Source of the DNA: Alphaproteobacteria bacterium
Lineage (GTDB): Bacteria; Pseudomonadota; Alphaproteobacteria; UBA8366; GCA-2717185
Length of the DNA: 64,000 nt
Direction of reading: 5' to 3'
Assembly (NCBI GenBank): GCA_012103325.1
Contig: WLWY01000008.1
Span: 1 to 64,000, forward strand
The notes under the pieces are model-generated. The model did no database searches and was not told the DNA's origin. It was given only the letters and a program-made list of their open reading frames with translations. Shown here one piece after another: positions 1 to 7,786 of this stretch (position 1 is the stretch's first letter; each line of letters begins with the position of its first letter). Made by a program: the position numbers and the translations under genes.

Positions 1-65
1 TTTTTTATTGCCTGAAATCGAGAATAGGCTGTCGTACCGAGGAGCGCTGATAGTGACCCTTGGTA

Positions 66-428
66 TTAGGGCAATTTGACCCGCTGTTCGCGTCCACCAT
101 AGGCGTGCACTTTGTCATGCGCGCGGACAATAACTTCATTCAAGCCGGCCGGCACCGCGACGCCCGATAGAGACCGTGTGAATGGTTGTTCGTTTACGTG
201 CGGATGATACAGCGTGCGCGTTCCCAGCACCGTTCCGTCGGGCGCCAAGACCTGCCAGGCGTCGGCGTAATGATCCCAGCCCTCGTCCGCATGGCGAAGG
301 GTAACGCTGAATTCGTATCTTCGCTCGCTCTGCTTTGTGACATCGACCGCAACCACATCGGCTTCGCCCGCAAGCGCCGTCGTGCTCCCGAGCAGCAGCA
401 AGCTTCCGAATATCATCCGCAGTTGCAT
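66..428 (-). CDS. Small exported protein of unknown function
   Basis: The product is about 120 residues. It opens with a signal peptide: a short basic start, a Leu-rich core (residues ~6-14) and an ALA-G cleavage-like site near residue 20. The mature part is about 100 residues of mixed beta-type sequence with several His residues and no cofactor or catalytic motif I recognise. The ATG at 428 is chosen because an AAAGGGA ribosome site lies 7 bases upstream; a TTG six codons earlier lacks one. The gene probably encodes a periplasmic or surface protein. It stands alone, with an AT-rich gap behind it. No function is proposed. Confidence 0.6.
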   Translation of the reverse strand: MQLRMIFGSLLLLGSTTALAGEADVVAVDVTKQSERRYEFSVTLRHADEGWDHYADAWQVLAPDGTVLGTRTLYHPHVNEQPFTRSLSGVAVPAGLNEVIVRAHDKVHAYGGREQRVKLP

Positions 429-449
429 GAGGTCATCCCTTTCCAATTT

Positions 450-725
450 TGAGAGCTCGGCATTCTAAAGCCAATAAGATAATTTGACCAACAATAACCA
501 AAATTTTTATGTAGTATTAGATCGACTAAAAATTTTCCACAAAAATTAATTGGAATAAATATTACTTCTATATGTGTATTTCATACACTTTATTACTGTT
601 AATTTTTGATCATAATTTTTATTTATTTCATGTTGATATTTTGTTGCTTGTTTTATAAATTTAAATATTATGAATTTATGAACTCACCTGACTTTATGTT
701 TAAAAACGTGACGAATCTTAAGTTT
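450..725. other. AT-rich intergenic block
   Basis: This stretch of about 275 bases is strikingly AT-rich compared with the GC-rich genes on both sides, and composition changes abruptly near 725. It contains runs of A/T and no convincing gene. The hydrophobic peptide encoded from 606 is what AT-rich DNA gives by chance. It may hold the promoter of either flanking gene, but no clear -35/-10 pair stands out. It could also be a scar of acquired DNA. Confidence 0.5.
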
Positions 726-728
726 GCA

Positions 729-1099
729 ATGGAGGAGCTGATCGCGACAGAGATCCGCCGCCTGGTTGCGCAAGCCGACGTTTACGTATTCGCCCTCTAC
801 GACCCGCGCGATTCAGACAGCGGTCCGGTTGATTTCAGGTGTTATCAGCGCGAAAAGGCAAAGGATCGCATTGTTGTCGATGTGCGATTCGACTTCGAAG
901 GAGTCGGAGTTTGGTATATCTGTCGGCGACTGGACGACACCTTCAAGGTTCGCCATATCCTCGCGCATATCAAGGATGGCAAGTTCCGAACCGGAAAAGT
1001 GGCAGTTTCGAAGGATATTGGGACGAGTTTCCTAATTTTGTCGCCGAGGATAGATGGGCCCGGGACTACTGCCGCAAGGCCACCAGAACTGCTGCGTAA
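729..1099 (+). pseudogene. Small hypothetical gene, probably frameshifted near 995-998
   Basis: From the ATG at 729 the frame reads a credible soluble protein (MEELIATEIRRL, then VYVFALYDPRD and VDVRFDFEGVGVWYICRRLDD) up to GKFRTGK. After that the same frame turns into unnatural sequence rich in Pro and Arg, running on to 1139. The -1 frame, entered at the AAAA run 995-998, continues naturally with GYWDEFPNFVAEDRW and stops at 1097-1099. The composite product would be about 123 residues. This suggests one lost base, either a real mutation or a sequencing error in a homopolymer. No family is recognised. No good ribosome site precedes 729, and an ATG at 678 inside the AT-rich block is an alternative start. 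Confidence 0.45.
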
Positions 1100-1201
1100 G
1101 CCGCACCGGTCGCAGCGTTTAGAATACCAGATATTGTGATCTGTCAGACTCGAAACACCCTATGAGCTTGCCTCTCAGGGCGCAAAATCTATAATGCCGC
1201 C

Positions 1202-3190
1202 ATGGCAGATCTCTTTCAAAATACCTCGGATAACCCTGGCAGCTACACCGCCAAGGACATTGAAGTCCTGGAAGGCCTCGAACCGGTACGGCATCGCCCC
1301 GGCATGTATATCGGCGGCACCGACGAGGCAGCACTGCATCACCTTGCCGCGGAAGTCCTCGACAATGCGATGGACGAAGCGGTTGCCGGCCACGCGAGCC
1401 GCATCGACGTATCGTTGCTCGAAGACGGATCGCTGACGGTAAGCGATAATGGACGCGGTATTCCGGTCGATCCGCATCCGAAGTTCAAAAACAAATCTGC
1501 GCTGGAGGTAATCCTCACGACCCTGCATTCGGGCGGTAAGTTTTCCGGGAAATCATACCAGACCTCCGGTGGCCTTCATGGTGTCGGGATCTCGGTCGTC
1601 AACGCGCTATCCGACCGTCTCGAGGTCAGTGTTGCCCGGGACCGCAAATTGTTCACGCAGGCCTTCTCGCGCGGCGTAGCGGCCGGCAAACTGCGCGACA
1701 AGGGTGCCATTCAGAACCGGCGCGGCACGACGATCACGTTTCATCCCGATCCCGAGATTTTCGGTGCCAAGCTGCACTTCCGTGCAAGCCGGCTATACCG
1801 AATGGCCCGTTCCAAGGCCTATTTGTACCGCGGCGTGGAAATCCGCTGGACATGCGACCCCAAACATCTTCGCGACGACGGGAAAACACCTCAGACGGAT
1901 ACGCTGCGCTTTCCAGGCGGCCTCGCGGACTATCTGAGCGCCACCGTGGACGCGCGTCCAACGATCACTGCCACCGCCTTTACCGGCACGGTCTCCGCCG
2001 CGAAGGACGCCGGAAAAGTCGAATGGGCAATTTGCTGGCCGCGCGACGAAGATGGTTTTGTCTCCTCTTACTGCAACACGGTACCCACCCCGCAAGGCGG
2101 CAGCCATGAGGCAGGGCTGCGCACGGCGTTGGCGAGAGGCATGCGTGCCTACGGTGAGATGAGCGGTAACAAGAAGGCGTCGAAAATCACTGCCGAGGAT
2201 GCGATCGGCGGCGCTTGCGTCATGCTGTCCGTCTTCGTGGAAGATCCGCAATTTCAAGGACAGACGAAGGAAAAGCTTTCGTCGTCCGACGCCACGAAAC
2301 TGGTCGAAGGCGCGGTCAAGGACCATTTCGATCATTGGCTGGCAAACGACCCATCCGCGGCCAACGATCTGCTGGAGCGGATGCTCGAGCGCGCCGAGGA
2401 CCGGCAGCGGCGGCGCGCGGCAAAGGACATGGCCCGCAAGACGCCGACGCGGAAATTGCGCCTGCCCGGCAAGCTTACCGATTGCACCCGCAACGGCGCC
2501 GAGGGCACCGAGATTTTCCTGGTCGAAGGCGACTCGGCAGGCGGATCGGCAAAGCAGGCACGGATCCGCGAAACGCAAGCGATCCTGCCACTGCGCGGCA
2601 AGATACTGAATGTGGCTAGCGCCTCCGCCGACAAGCTGGCGGGGAACCAGGAATTGCGCGATCTCCTGCAGGCTTTGGGTTGCGGTTCGCGCAGCGATTA
2701 CGACGACGATAAACTCCGCTACGAGCGCGTTATCATTATGACCGACGCCGATGTCGACGGCGCTCATATCGCGGCGCTTCTGATGACTTTCTTCTATCGC
2801 GAGACGCCGGGTCTGGTGGACAACGGTCACCTCTACATCGCACAACCCCCGCTCTATCGCCTGACTCAAGGTGCCGTCACGCATTACGCGCGCGACGACG
2901 CGCACCGCGAAGAACTGCTTAAAAACGGCTTCAGGGGCAAAGGGAAAATCGAAATCAGCCGTTTCAAAGGGCTGGGCGAAATGCCGCCCGGACAATTGCG
3001 CGAGACGACGATGGATCCGACCAAGCGAACCTTGTTACGAGTCGATATTCCCAGCGCAGCCGATCCCGAGCAATCCGACGATGCCCGTCAAACGGCGAAA
3101 TTCGTCGAAGCGCTAATGGGCCGGAAACCGGAAAGCCGGTTCAACTATATCCAGGAAAACGCAAAGTTCGTGACCGACATCGACGTCTAG
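1202..3190 (+). CDS. parE: DNA topoisomerase IV subunit B (ParE)
   Basis: This is the ATPase subunit of topoisomerase IV, which with ParC decatenates daughter chromosomes. The 662 residues match alphaproteobacterial ParE and are shorter than most GyrB. The N-terminal GHKL ATPase domain shows EVLDNAMDEAVAG, DNGRGIP and GGLHGVGISVVNALS (residues ~55-135). A transducer domain follows. The C-terminal TOPRIM part carries EGDSAGGSAKQAR (~445) and TDADVDGAHI (~515), whose acidic residues bind magnesium, then the GLGEMPP motif. The ATG at 1202 fits family length, although its ribosome site is weak. parC is not in the window. Confidence 0.96.
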   Translation: MADLFQNTSDNPGSYTAKDIEVLEGLEPVRHRPGMYIGGTDEAALHHLAAEVLDNAMDEAVAGHASRIDVSLLEDGSLTVSDNGRGIPVDPHPKFKNKSALEVILTTLHSGGKFSGKSYQTSGGLHGVGISVVNALSDRLEVSVARDRKLFTQAFSRGVAAGKLRDKGAIQNRRGTTITFHPDPEIFGAKLHFRASRLYRMARSKAYLYRGVEIRWTCDPKHLRDDGKTPQTDTLRFPGGLADYLSATVDARPTITATAFTGTVSAAKDAGKVEWAICWPRDEDGFVSSYCNTVPTPQGGSHEAGLRTALARGMRAYGEMSGNKKASKITAEDAIGGACVMLSVFVEDPQFQGQTKEKLSSSDATKLVEGAVKDHFDHWLANDPSAANDLLERMLERAEDRQRRRAAKDMARKTPTRKLRLPGKLTDCTRNGAEGTEIFLVEGDSAGGSAKQARIRETQAILPLRGKILNVASASADKLAGNQELRDLLQALGCGSRSDYDDDKLRYERVIIMTDADVDGAHIAALLMTFFYRETPGLVDNGHLYIAQPPLYRLTQGAVTHYARDDAHREELLKNGFRGKGKIEISRFKGLGEMPPGQLRETTMDPTKRTLLRVDIPSAADPEQSDDARQTAKFVEALMGRKPESRFNYIQENAKFVTDIDV

Positions 3191-3199
3191 TCGATAGAA

Positions 3200-3901
3200 T
3201 TAGCCTAGCAGCCAGTCCCGCATCAGCGCCGTTACCGCGTGCGGCCGTTCCATCGTCGACAAATGGCCGCATTCTTCGATAATACAGAGCCTAGCGCCGG
3301 GAATGCCGTCCGCGATCTCAATGCTCAACTCAAGTGGTGTTGCGGCGTCCTGTCGGCCGCAAATCACCACTGTCGGAACGGCGATCTCCGATAAATTGGG
3401 ACGGCTGTCCGGCCGCGCCATTATCGCCCGTTGTTGCCGTAGGAAGGCGTCCTTGCCGACATTCTCGGTCATGCGCGTCACAGCATCGACAAGTGGAGTA
3501 TCTGTCAGCCGGTCAGGATGCACGAAGGCCGGCAGCAGGCGCGGTGTCACCCCTTTGAACTTGCCTTGCTCCGCCAGCTCGATAAACCCTCTGCGGCGCT
3601 GCAGAGTGTCCTCATCGTCGGCGCGGGCGGATGTATCGAGTAGCGCAAGCCGGGTTATTCTTTCCGGCACACGACGCATGAATTCGAACGCGATGTAGCC
3701 GCCCATCGACAATCCGGCGAGTGCAAATTGCGGCGGCGCGTCTGCCAGCGCGCGCGTCACGATATCGCCCAAGGTTTCATCTTTTATCGTTTCGACAACC
3801 TGCACGTCGGCGACGTCAGCGAGGAAGCGCGACTGATGCACCCAAAGTGACGCGTCACAGAGCAACCCTGGAATAAGCAAAAGCGGCGGCGTATCGGTCA
3901 T
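3200..3901 (-). CDS. Alpha/beta-fold hydrolase
   Basis: The 233-residue protein has the alpha/beta-hydrolase layout: an oxyanion-hole region LLLIPGLLCD near the start, the nucleophile elbow GLSMGG (Ser ~86), a late Asp in VVICGRQDAATP (~185) and a catalytic His in EECGHLSTMERP (~212). It most resembles small esterases of the BioH or 3-oxoadipate enol-lactonase type, but the substrate cannot be told. It is cytoplasmic, with no signal peptide. It converges on parE with a 9-base gap and is divergent from the downstream helicase gene, so the 243-base gap 3902-4144 must hold both promoters. Confidence 0.85.
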   Translation of the reverse strand: MTDTPPLLLIPGLLCDASLWVHQSRFLADVADVQVVETIKDETLGDIVTRALADAPPQFALAGLSMGGYIAFEFMRRVPERITRLALLDTSARADDEDTLQRRRGFIELAEQGKFKGVTPRLLPAFVHPDRLTDTPLVDAVTRMTENVGKDAFLRQQRAIMARPDSRPNLSEIAVPTVVICGRQDAATPLELSIEIADGIPGARLCIIEECGHLSTMERPHAVTALMRDWLLG

Positions 3902-4057
3902 GACGCGATCCTTCGATTACAAATGGCAAACACTCGAAAGGAATACACTGATAGCGACGTAGCGCCGCAGGTACAATAAAACCTATATTATCGCTGGCAT
4001 TTCATGGTTAACGCCCCCATATCTTTGAATGTAGGGTCGTACGGTGGTGTAATTTCG

Positions 4058-4085
4058 TTGACACGACGCTGGAAGACCTTACGAT
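4058..4085 (+). promoter_or_regulatory. Candidate sigma-70 promoter for the DEAD-box helicase gene
   Basis: A perfect TTGACA (4058-4063) is followed after 16 bases by TACGAT (4080-4085), four of six matches to the -10 consensus. It points toward the helicase start at 4145 and would give a leader of about 50 bases. DEAD-box helicase mRNAs often have long leaders. Seen by eye only. Confidence 0.4.
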
Positions 4086-4144
4086 CCGCGGCGAAATGCC
4101 GGGCCTTATATTTTGGCAATCCTCCGATACAATAAATCGACTAC

Positions 4145-5515
4145 ATGAAGTTTTCCGACCTCGGACTTAGCGAAGATGTCCTGCGTGCCGTTACGGACGC
4201 GGGGTATGATACGCCGACGCCTATCCAATCACAGGCGATACCCTATGTGCTGATGAATCGGGACCTGTTGGGCTGTGCCCAGACGGGAACCGGAAAGACA
4301 GCATCCTTCACCTTGCCCATGATCGAGATTCTGGCGCACGGTCGTACACGGGCACGCATGCCGCGCTCATTGATTTTGGAACCAACGCGCGAACTCGCAG
4401 CACAGGTATCCGAACAGTTTGAAGTCTACGGTAAGCACCATAAGCTTTCGAAGGCGCTGTTGATCGGTGGTGTATCGTTCGCCGAGCAGAATACGGCGCT
4501 CGATCGCGGGGTCGATGTGCTCATCGCAACACCGGGGCGTCTGCTCGATCACGCGGAACGGGGCAAGGTCCTGCTTCGGGACGTTAAGATCCTGGTGATC
4601 GACGAAGCTGACCGTATGCTCGATATGGGGTTCATGCCCGATGTCGAAAAGATTGTCAGTCTCTTGCCGCAAATGCGCCAGACGCTGTTCTTTTCCGCAA
4701 CCATGCCGCCTGAAATTCGCCGACTTTCAAGCAAATTTCTCAGCAATCCGAAAGAAGTTTCCGTTTCCCCGCCGGCGACCGCCGCAGAGACCATATCCCA
4801 GGCCCTGATCAGGGTCAGCGCAAAAGACAAGCGTAAGACGTTGCGCGATCTCATCCGTGCGGAATCGGTGCAGAACGCACTGATCTTCTGCAACCGCAAA
4901 CGCGATGTTGGTGTCCTGCACCGCTCGTTGCAACGCCATGGTTTCAAGGCAGGCGCCCTGCACGGCGACATGGACCAGTACAGCCGTACCGAAACGCTGG
5001 ACAAGTTCAAAGCAGGTGGCTTCAACATTCTCGTCTGCTCGGACGTCGCGGCTAGAGGTCTCGACATTCCCTCAATGAGCCATGTCTTCAATTTCGACGT
5101 ACCGACCCATGCGGACGACTACATTCACCGCATCGGCCGCACCGGCCGTGCCGGAAAACAGGGGCGCGCGATCACACTTGCGACCTCGGAAGATAAGCGG
5201 TATCTCGAATCAATCGCAAAACTGATCGGGTATCCGATTCCGAAAATAGAGGGCTTTCAGGCCGGCGAATCCGATACATCGCCGAAAGCTGACGAGAAGC
5301 CCGTCGAAAGCAGGCCGCAGGCACGGCGGCGAAGCAACAATCGGCGCGACAAGCCGTCCGCTTCGAAAGCGGCCGCGCCAAGCCAGAACAGAAATCGCAA
5401 GGCCGAGACACGCAAGGCGGAGCCATCGGTCATCGCCGAACGGGACGACATCGGAAATTCCGTGCCCTTCGGCCAGGACGAACACGTTCCCGCCTTCCTG
5501 CTGCGCAAACCCTAG
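4145..5515 (+). CDS. DEAD-box ATP-dependent RNA helicase (RhlE-like)
   Basis: This is an RNA helicase that unwinds structured RNA in ribosome assembly or RNA decay. The 456 residues hold a Q motif with TPTPIQ (~25), Walker A AQTGTGKT (~45), PTRELA (~83), the DEAD box IDEADRML (~150), FFSATM (~180), GDMDQYSR (~275), and the C-terminal helicase motifs DVAARGLD and HRIGRTGRAG (~300-335). A low-complexity tail from ~375 is rich in Lys, Arg, Ser and Ala, as is usual for RhlE-type proteins binding RNA non-specifically. The ribosome site before 4145 is weak. The subfamily call is less certain than the helicase call. Confidence 0.93.
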   Translation: MKFSDLGLSEDVLRAVTDAGYDTPTPIQSQAIPYVLMNRDLLGCAQTGTGKTASFTLPMIEILAHGRTRARMPRSLILEPTRELAAQVSEQFEVYGKHHKLSKALLIGGVSFAEQNTALDRGVDVLIATPGRLLDHAERGKVLLRDVKILVIDEADRMLDMGFMPDVEKIVSLLPQMRQTLFFSATMPPEIRRLSSKFLSNPKEVSVSPPATAAETISQALIRVSAKDKRKTLRDLIRAESVQNALIFCNRKRDVGVLHRSLQRHGFKAGALHGDMDQYSRTETLDKFKAGGFNILVCSDVAARGLDIPSMSHVFNFDVPTHADDYIHRIGRTGRAGKQGRAITLATSEDKRYLESIAKLIGYPIPKIEGFQAGESDTSPKADEKPVESRPQARRRSNNRRDKPSASKAAAPSQNRNRKAETRKAEPSVIAERDDIGNSVPFGQDEHVPAFLLRKP

Positions 5516-5554
5516 AGCAGATCGGGATTAATTGGAATCGCGTGAATCTGCTCT
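5514..5554. repeat. Palindromic dispersed element, short form
   Basis: Nine-base perfect inverted arms, AGAGCAGAT (5514-5522) and ATCTGCTCT (5546-5554), enclose a 23-base centre. It begins right at the helicase stop codon. About 22 of its first 28 bases, and its right end GTGAATYTGCTCT, match the longer element at 6832-6892, so the two belong to one family. It could also fold as a weak terminator for either converging gene, although no T-run follows. Confidence 0.6.
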
Positions 5555-5575
5555 CAACTATTAAGATAGAGCGGA

Positions 5576-6784
5576 TCAGCTCCGGCGCTGCTCCAGAACC
5601 GTTCCACCCTCGACCAGAGCATCGATTTCGCCGGCTTCGTAACCGGCTTCGGCAAGGATATCGCGGCCATGCTCGCCGAACTTCGGCGGCAGGCTGCGGA
5701 TCGATCCCGGAGTCCGCGAGAGCTTGATGGGTATTCCGCTCATTTTGTACCAGTCCTTCGACACCGCCATTTCCCGATATTTGGTGTGTTCGTGATGATA
5801 CATTTGGGCCGTATCGAGAACCGGACCGGCAGGAACGCCGGCCTTAAGCAGCTTCTCACAGATCGCCTCGCCATCGAGTTTCACGAGCACGCTTTCGAGC
5901 TCGCCGGTTAACGCCTCCCTGTTCGTCACCCGGCCGCCATTCGAGTTGAAACGGGGGTCTTCCGGCAAGTCGGGCCGCCCGAGAACGGTGCATAGTTTCC
6001 CGAACGCCCGGTCGTTACCGCATCCGAAGAAGATATCGACGGTTTTCGTGCGGAACTTATCGTACGGACTGACATTGGGGTGCGCATTCCCCGTTGCCGT
6101 CGGCACCGTGTCAGACAGCAGGTAGTTGATGAGGTAGGGATGCATCAACGCAACAGCGCTGTCGAACAGGGTCATATCGATATATTGCCCGCGGCCAGAG
6201 CTTCCACGCTCGATTATGGCCATCAGGATCGCAATAGCGGCGTAAAGACCGGTTCCCATATCGACCATGGGAATGCCAACCCGTGTGGGCCCAGTGTCCG
6301 GCGTGCCGTTAACGCTGAACCACCCTGCCGTGCCCTGAATGATCGCGTCATAGCCCGGATAGCCGCCGAGCGGCCCGTCGCCGCCATAGCCGCTGATCCG
6401 GCAGTGCACGAGCTCGGGGAAACGCTGGCTCAGGACGTCTTCATAGCCGATTCCCCAGCGCTCCATCGTTCCCGGCTTGTAGTTCTCGATCAGGGCATCG
6501 GCGTTTTCCAGCAGGCGCATGAGCACGTCCCGCCCCTCAGGCTTCGACAGGTCGAGCCCAAGCGAGCGTTTGTTGCGGTTAAGGCCGATAAAATACGACG
6601 CATCTCCTTCGTGAAAGGGCGGCCCCCAATCGCGCACCTCGTCGCCTTGCGGCGGTTCGATTTTGATGATTTCGGCGCCATGATCGCCCAGGATCTGGGT
6701 GCAATAGGGACCGCCTAAAACGCGCGTCAAATCGATGACACGCTTGCCGGCGAGAGCACCGGGCGCGCGCGTGGCTTCACTCAT
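5576..6784 (-). CDS. Class III CoA-transferase (CaiB/BaiF family)
   Basis: Family III CoA-transferases move CoA between carboxylic acids through an aspartyl-CoA thioester intermediate. The 402-residue protein has the typical start (LAGKRVIDLTRVLGGPYC), the KIEPP region (~40), NKRSLGLDL (~72), FRC-type FRISGYG-like sequence, and GYPGYDAIIQGTAG (~165), whose Asp matches the catalytic Asp of formyl-CoA transferase. The length is normal for the family. The donor and acceptor acids cannot be told. It stands alone between two palindromic elements and converges on the helicase gene. The ribosome site is poor. Confidence 0.9.
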   Translation of the reverse strand: MSEATRAPGALAGKRVIDLTRVLGGPYCTQILGDHGAEIIKIEPPQGDEVRDWGPPFHEGDASYFIGLNRNKRSLGLDLSKPEGRDVLMRLLENADALIENYKPGTMERWGIGYEDVLSQRFPELVHCRISGYGGDGPLGGYPGYDAIIQGTAGWFSVNGTPDTGPTRVGIPMVDMGTGLYAAIAILMAIIERGSSGRGQYIDMTLFDSAVALMHPYLINYLLSDTVPTATGNAHPNVSPYDKFRTKTVDIFFGCGNDRAFGKLCTVLGRPDLPEDPRFNSNGGRVTNREALTGELESVLVKLDGEAICEKLLKAGVPAGPVLDTAQMYHHEHTKYREMAVSKDWYKMSGIPIKLSRTPGSIRSLPPKFGEHGRDILAEAGYEAGEIDALVEGGTVLEQRRS

Positions 6785-6831
6785 TTTGGTTGGTCTTTCT
6801 GTGTGTTGGTTCGTTGTTCCGGAAGGCGCCT

Positions 6832-6892
6832 AGAGCAAATCAGGATTAGACGGAACCGTTTCCGGTTCCGTCTAATCCTGTGAATTTGCTCT
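6832..6892. repeat. Palindromic dispersed element, long form
   Basis: This is a nested inverted repeat. The outer arms AGAGCAAAT (6832-6840) and ATTTGCTCT (6884-6892) enclose an inner perfect 17-base stem (6842-6858 with 6863-6879) with a four-base loop. Sequence and layout match the shorter copy at 5514-5554. It lies upstream of the CoA-transferase gene, outside coding sequence. It is a REP-like or miniature non-autonomous element by appearance. Confidence 0.75.
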
Positions 6893-6905
6893 ATTTTCAA
6901 GTTGG

Positions 6906-6969
6906 TAGACCGGATTCACGCGGTTGTCGGATCGCTAAAAGCGATTCCGAAAAACCCCGATCCGGTCTA
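6906..6969. repeat. Second nested palindrome
   Basis: Ten-base perfect arms, TAGACCGGAT (6906-6915) and ATCCGGTCTA (6960-6969), enclose a smaller hairpin around ATCGCTAAAAGCGAT. It sits 13 bases from the long TAGAGCA element but has a different sequence. The rest of the gap (6970-7198) holds only the leader of the CheZ-family gene; I see nothing else in it. Confidence 0.6.
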
Positions 6970-7198
6970 GGAGCCGGCAAACATGTGAGCTCAAACATGC
7001 ACAATTAGGGCGGCGTGTTCCGCCATTTGGTTAATATCCTGACTTTCAGATGCTGTTAATTTGTAGCAGGACCATCCCTACGCCGTAAACTCCGCGCGGT
7101 CTAAAGCAAAATTAATGACGTCGTTAATATTTCCGAAATCAAGAAATCCGAATATCACGATGCGTCGTGGTAAAGGCGATCGGTCAGGAGTATCAGTA

Positions 7199-7741
7199 AT
7201 GACGGCCCTGCAGAGGGAAAACGATAAGTTGCGCTCGGAAATATTTAATCTTTTCAAGTATATCCAGAGCTTGCGCACAGAAATCGTGCAGATGAACTGC
7301 CGCATGGATGAACGGACCCACTTTCAGTCGGTGTCCGAGCATCTTGACGAAATTGTCACGTCAACCGAGCAGGAAACCGACAATATTCTCGAACAAATTG
7401 AAGAAATCGACACATTCGTCGAAGAAATTCGCGCCAGTGGGGCGGTGGGACGCGTGCACCTGCTCTGCGACCAGATAACCGAGAAAACCATGGCCGCTAT
7501 TGAATCCTGTACCTTTCAGGATATCACCGGCCAGCGGGTCAACCGGATCGTCAAATCGATGCAGTTCGTCGAGGAACGCGTGAACGCGATGGTCGATCTA
7601 TGGGGCCGCGACGACATCGAGGCGCTGCGTCAGGAATTCGGCGAAGAGGACACCCGCGACGGCGACGAAGCCCTGCTCAACGGACCACAACTACCCGGTG
7701 AGTCCATCTCGCAGGACGACATCGACAAACTATTCGCCTAA
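7199..7741 (+). CDS. cheZ: CheZ-family protein phosphatase
   Basis: CheZ proteins dephosphorylate CheY-P in chemotaxis. The product is 180 residues from the ATG at 7199, chosen because AGGAG (7186-7190) lies 8 bases upstream; in-frame ATGs at 7115 and 7160 lack such a site. The sequence is mostly long helices. The catalytic helix reads FQDITGQRVNRI, with the Asp and Gln four residues apart that CheZ uses. An acidic linker leads to a C-terminal SQDDIDKLFA, which fits a CheY-binding tail. No other chemotaxis gene is in the window, so its partner is unlinked. Confidence 0.85.
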   Translation: MTALQRENDKLRSEIFNLFKYIQSLRTEIVQMNCRMDERTHFQSVSEHLDEIVTSTEQETDNILEQIEEIDTFVEEIRASGAVGRVHLLCDQITEKTMAAIESCTFQDITGQRVNRIVKSMQFVEERVNAMVDLWGRDDIEALRQEFGEEDTRDGDEALLNGPQLPGESISQDDIDKLFA

Positions 7742-7786
7742 GACCGCAATCTAAAACCAAAATGCAAAAGCCTATCGGCCTGCTGT

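Noticed and set aside
606-728. Hydrophobic N-terminal extension of the small hypothetical protein, possible membrane segment
   Set aside because: It is encoded entirely in AT-rich DNA, which yields Ile, Phe and Tyr by chance, and there is no ribosome site at 606.
1793-2995. A 400-codon open frame on the minus strand inside parE
   Set aside because: It is antisense to a fully conserved gene, has no recognisable domain, and is the expected shadow in GC-rich DNA.
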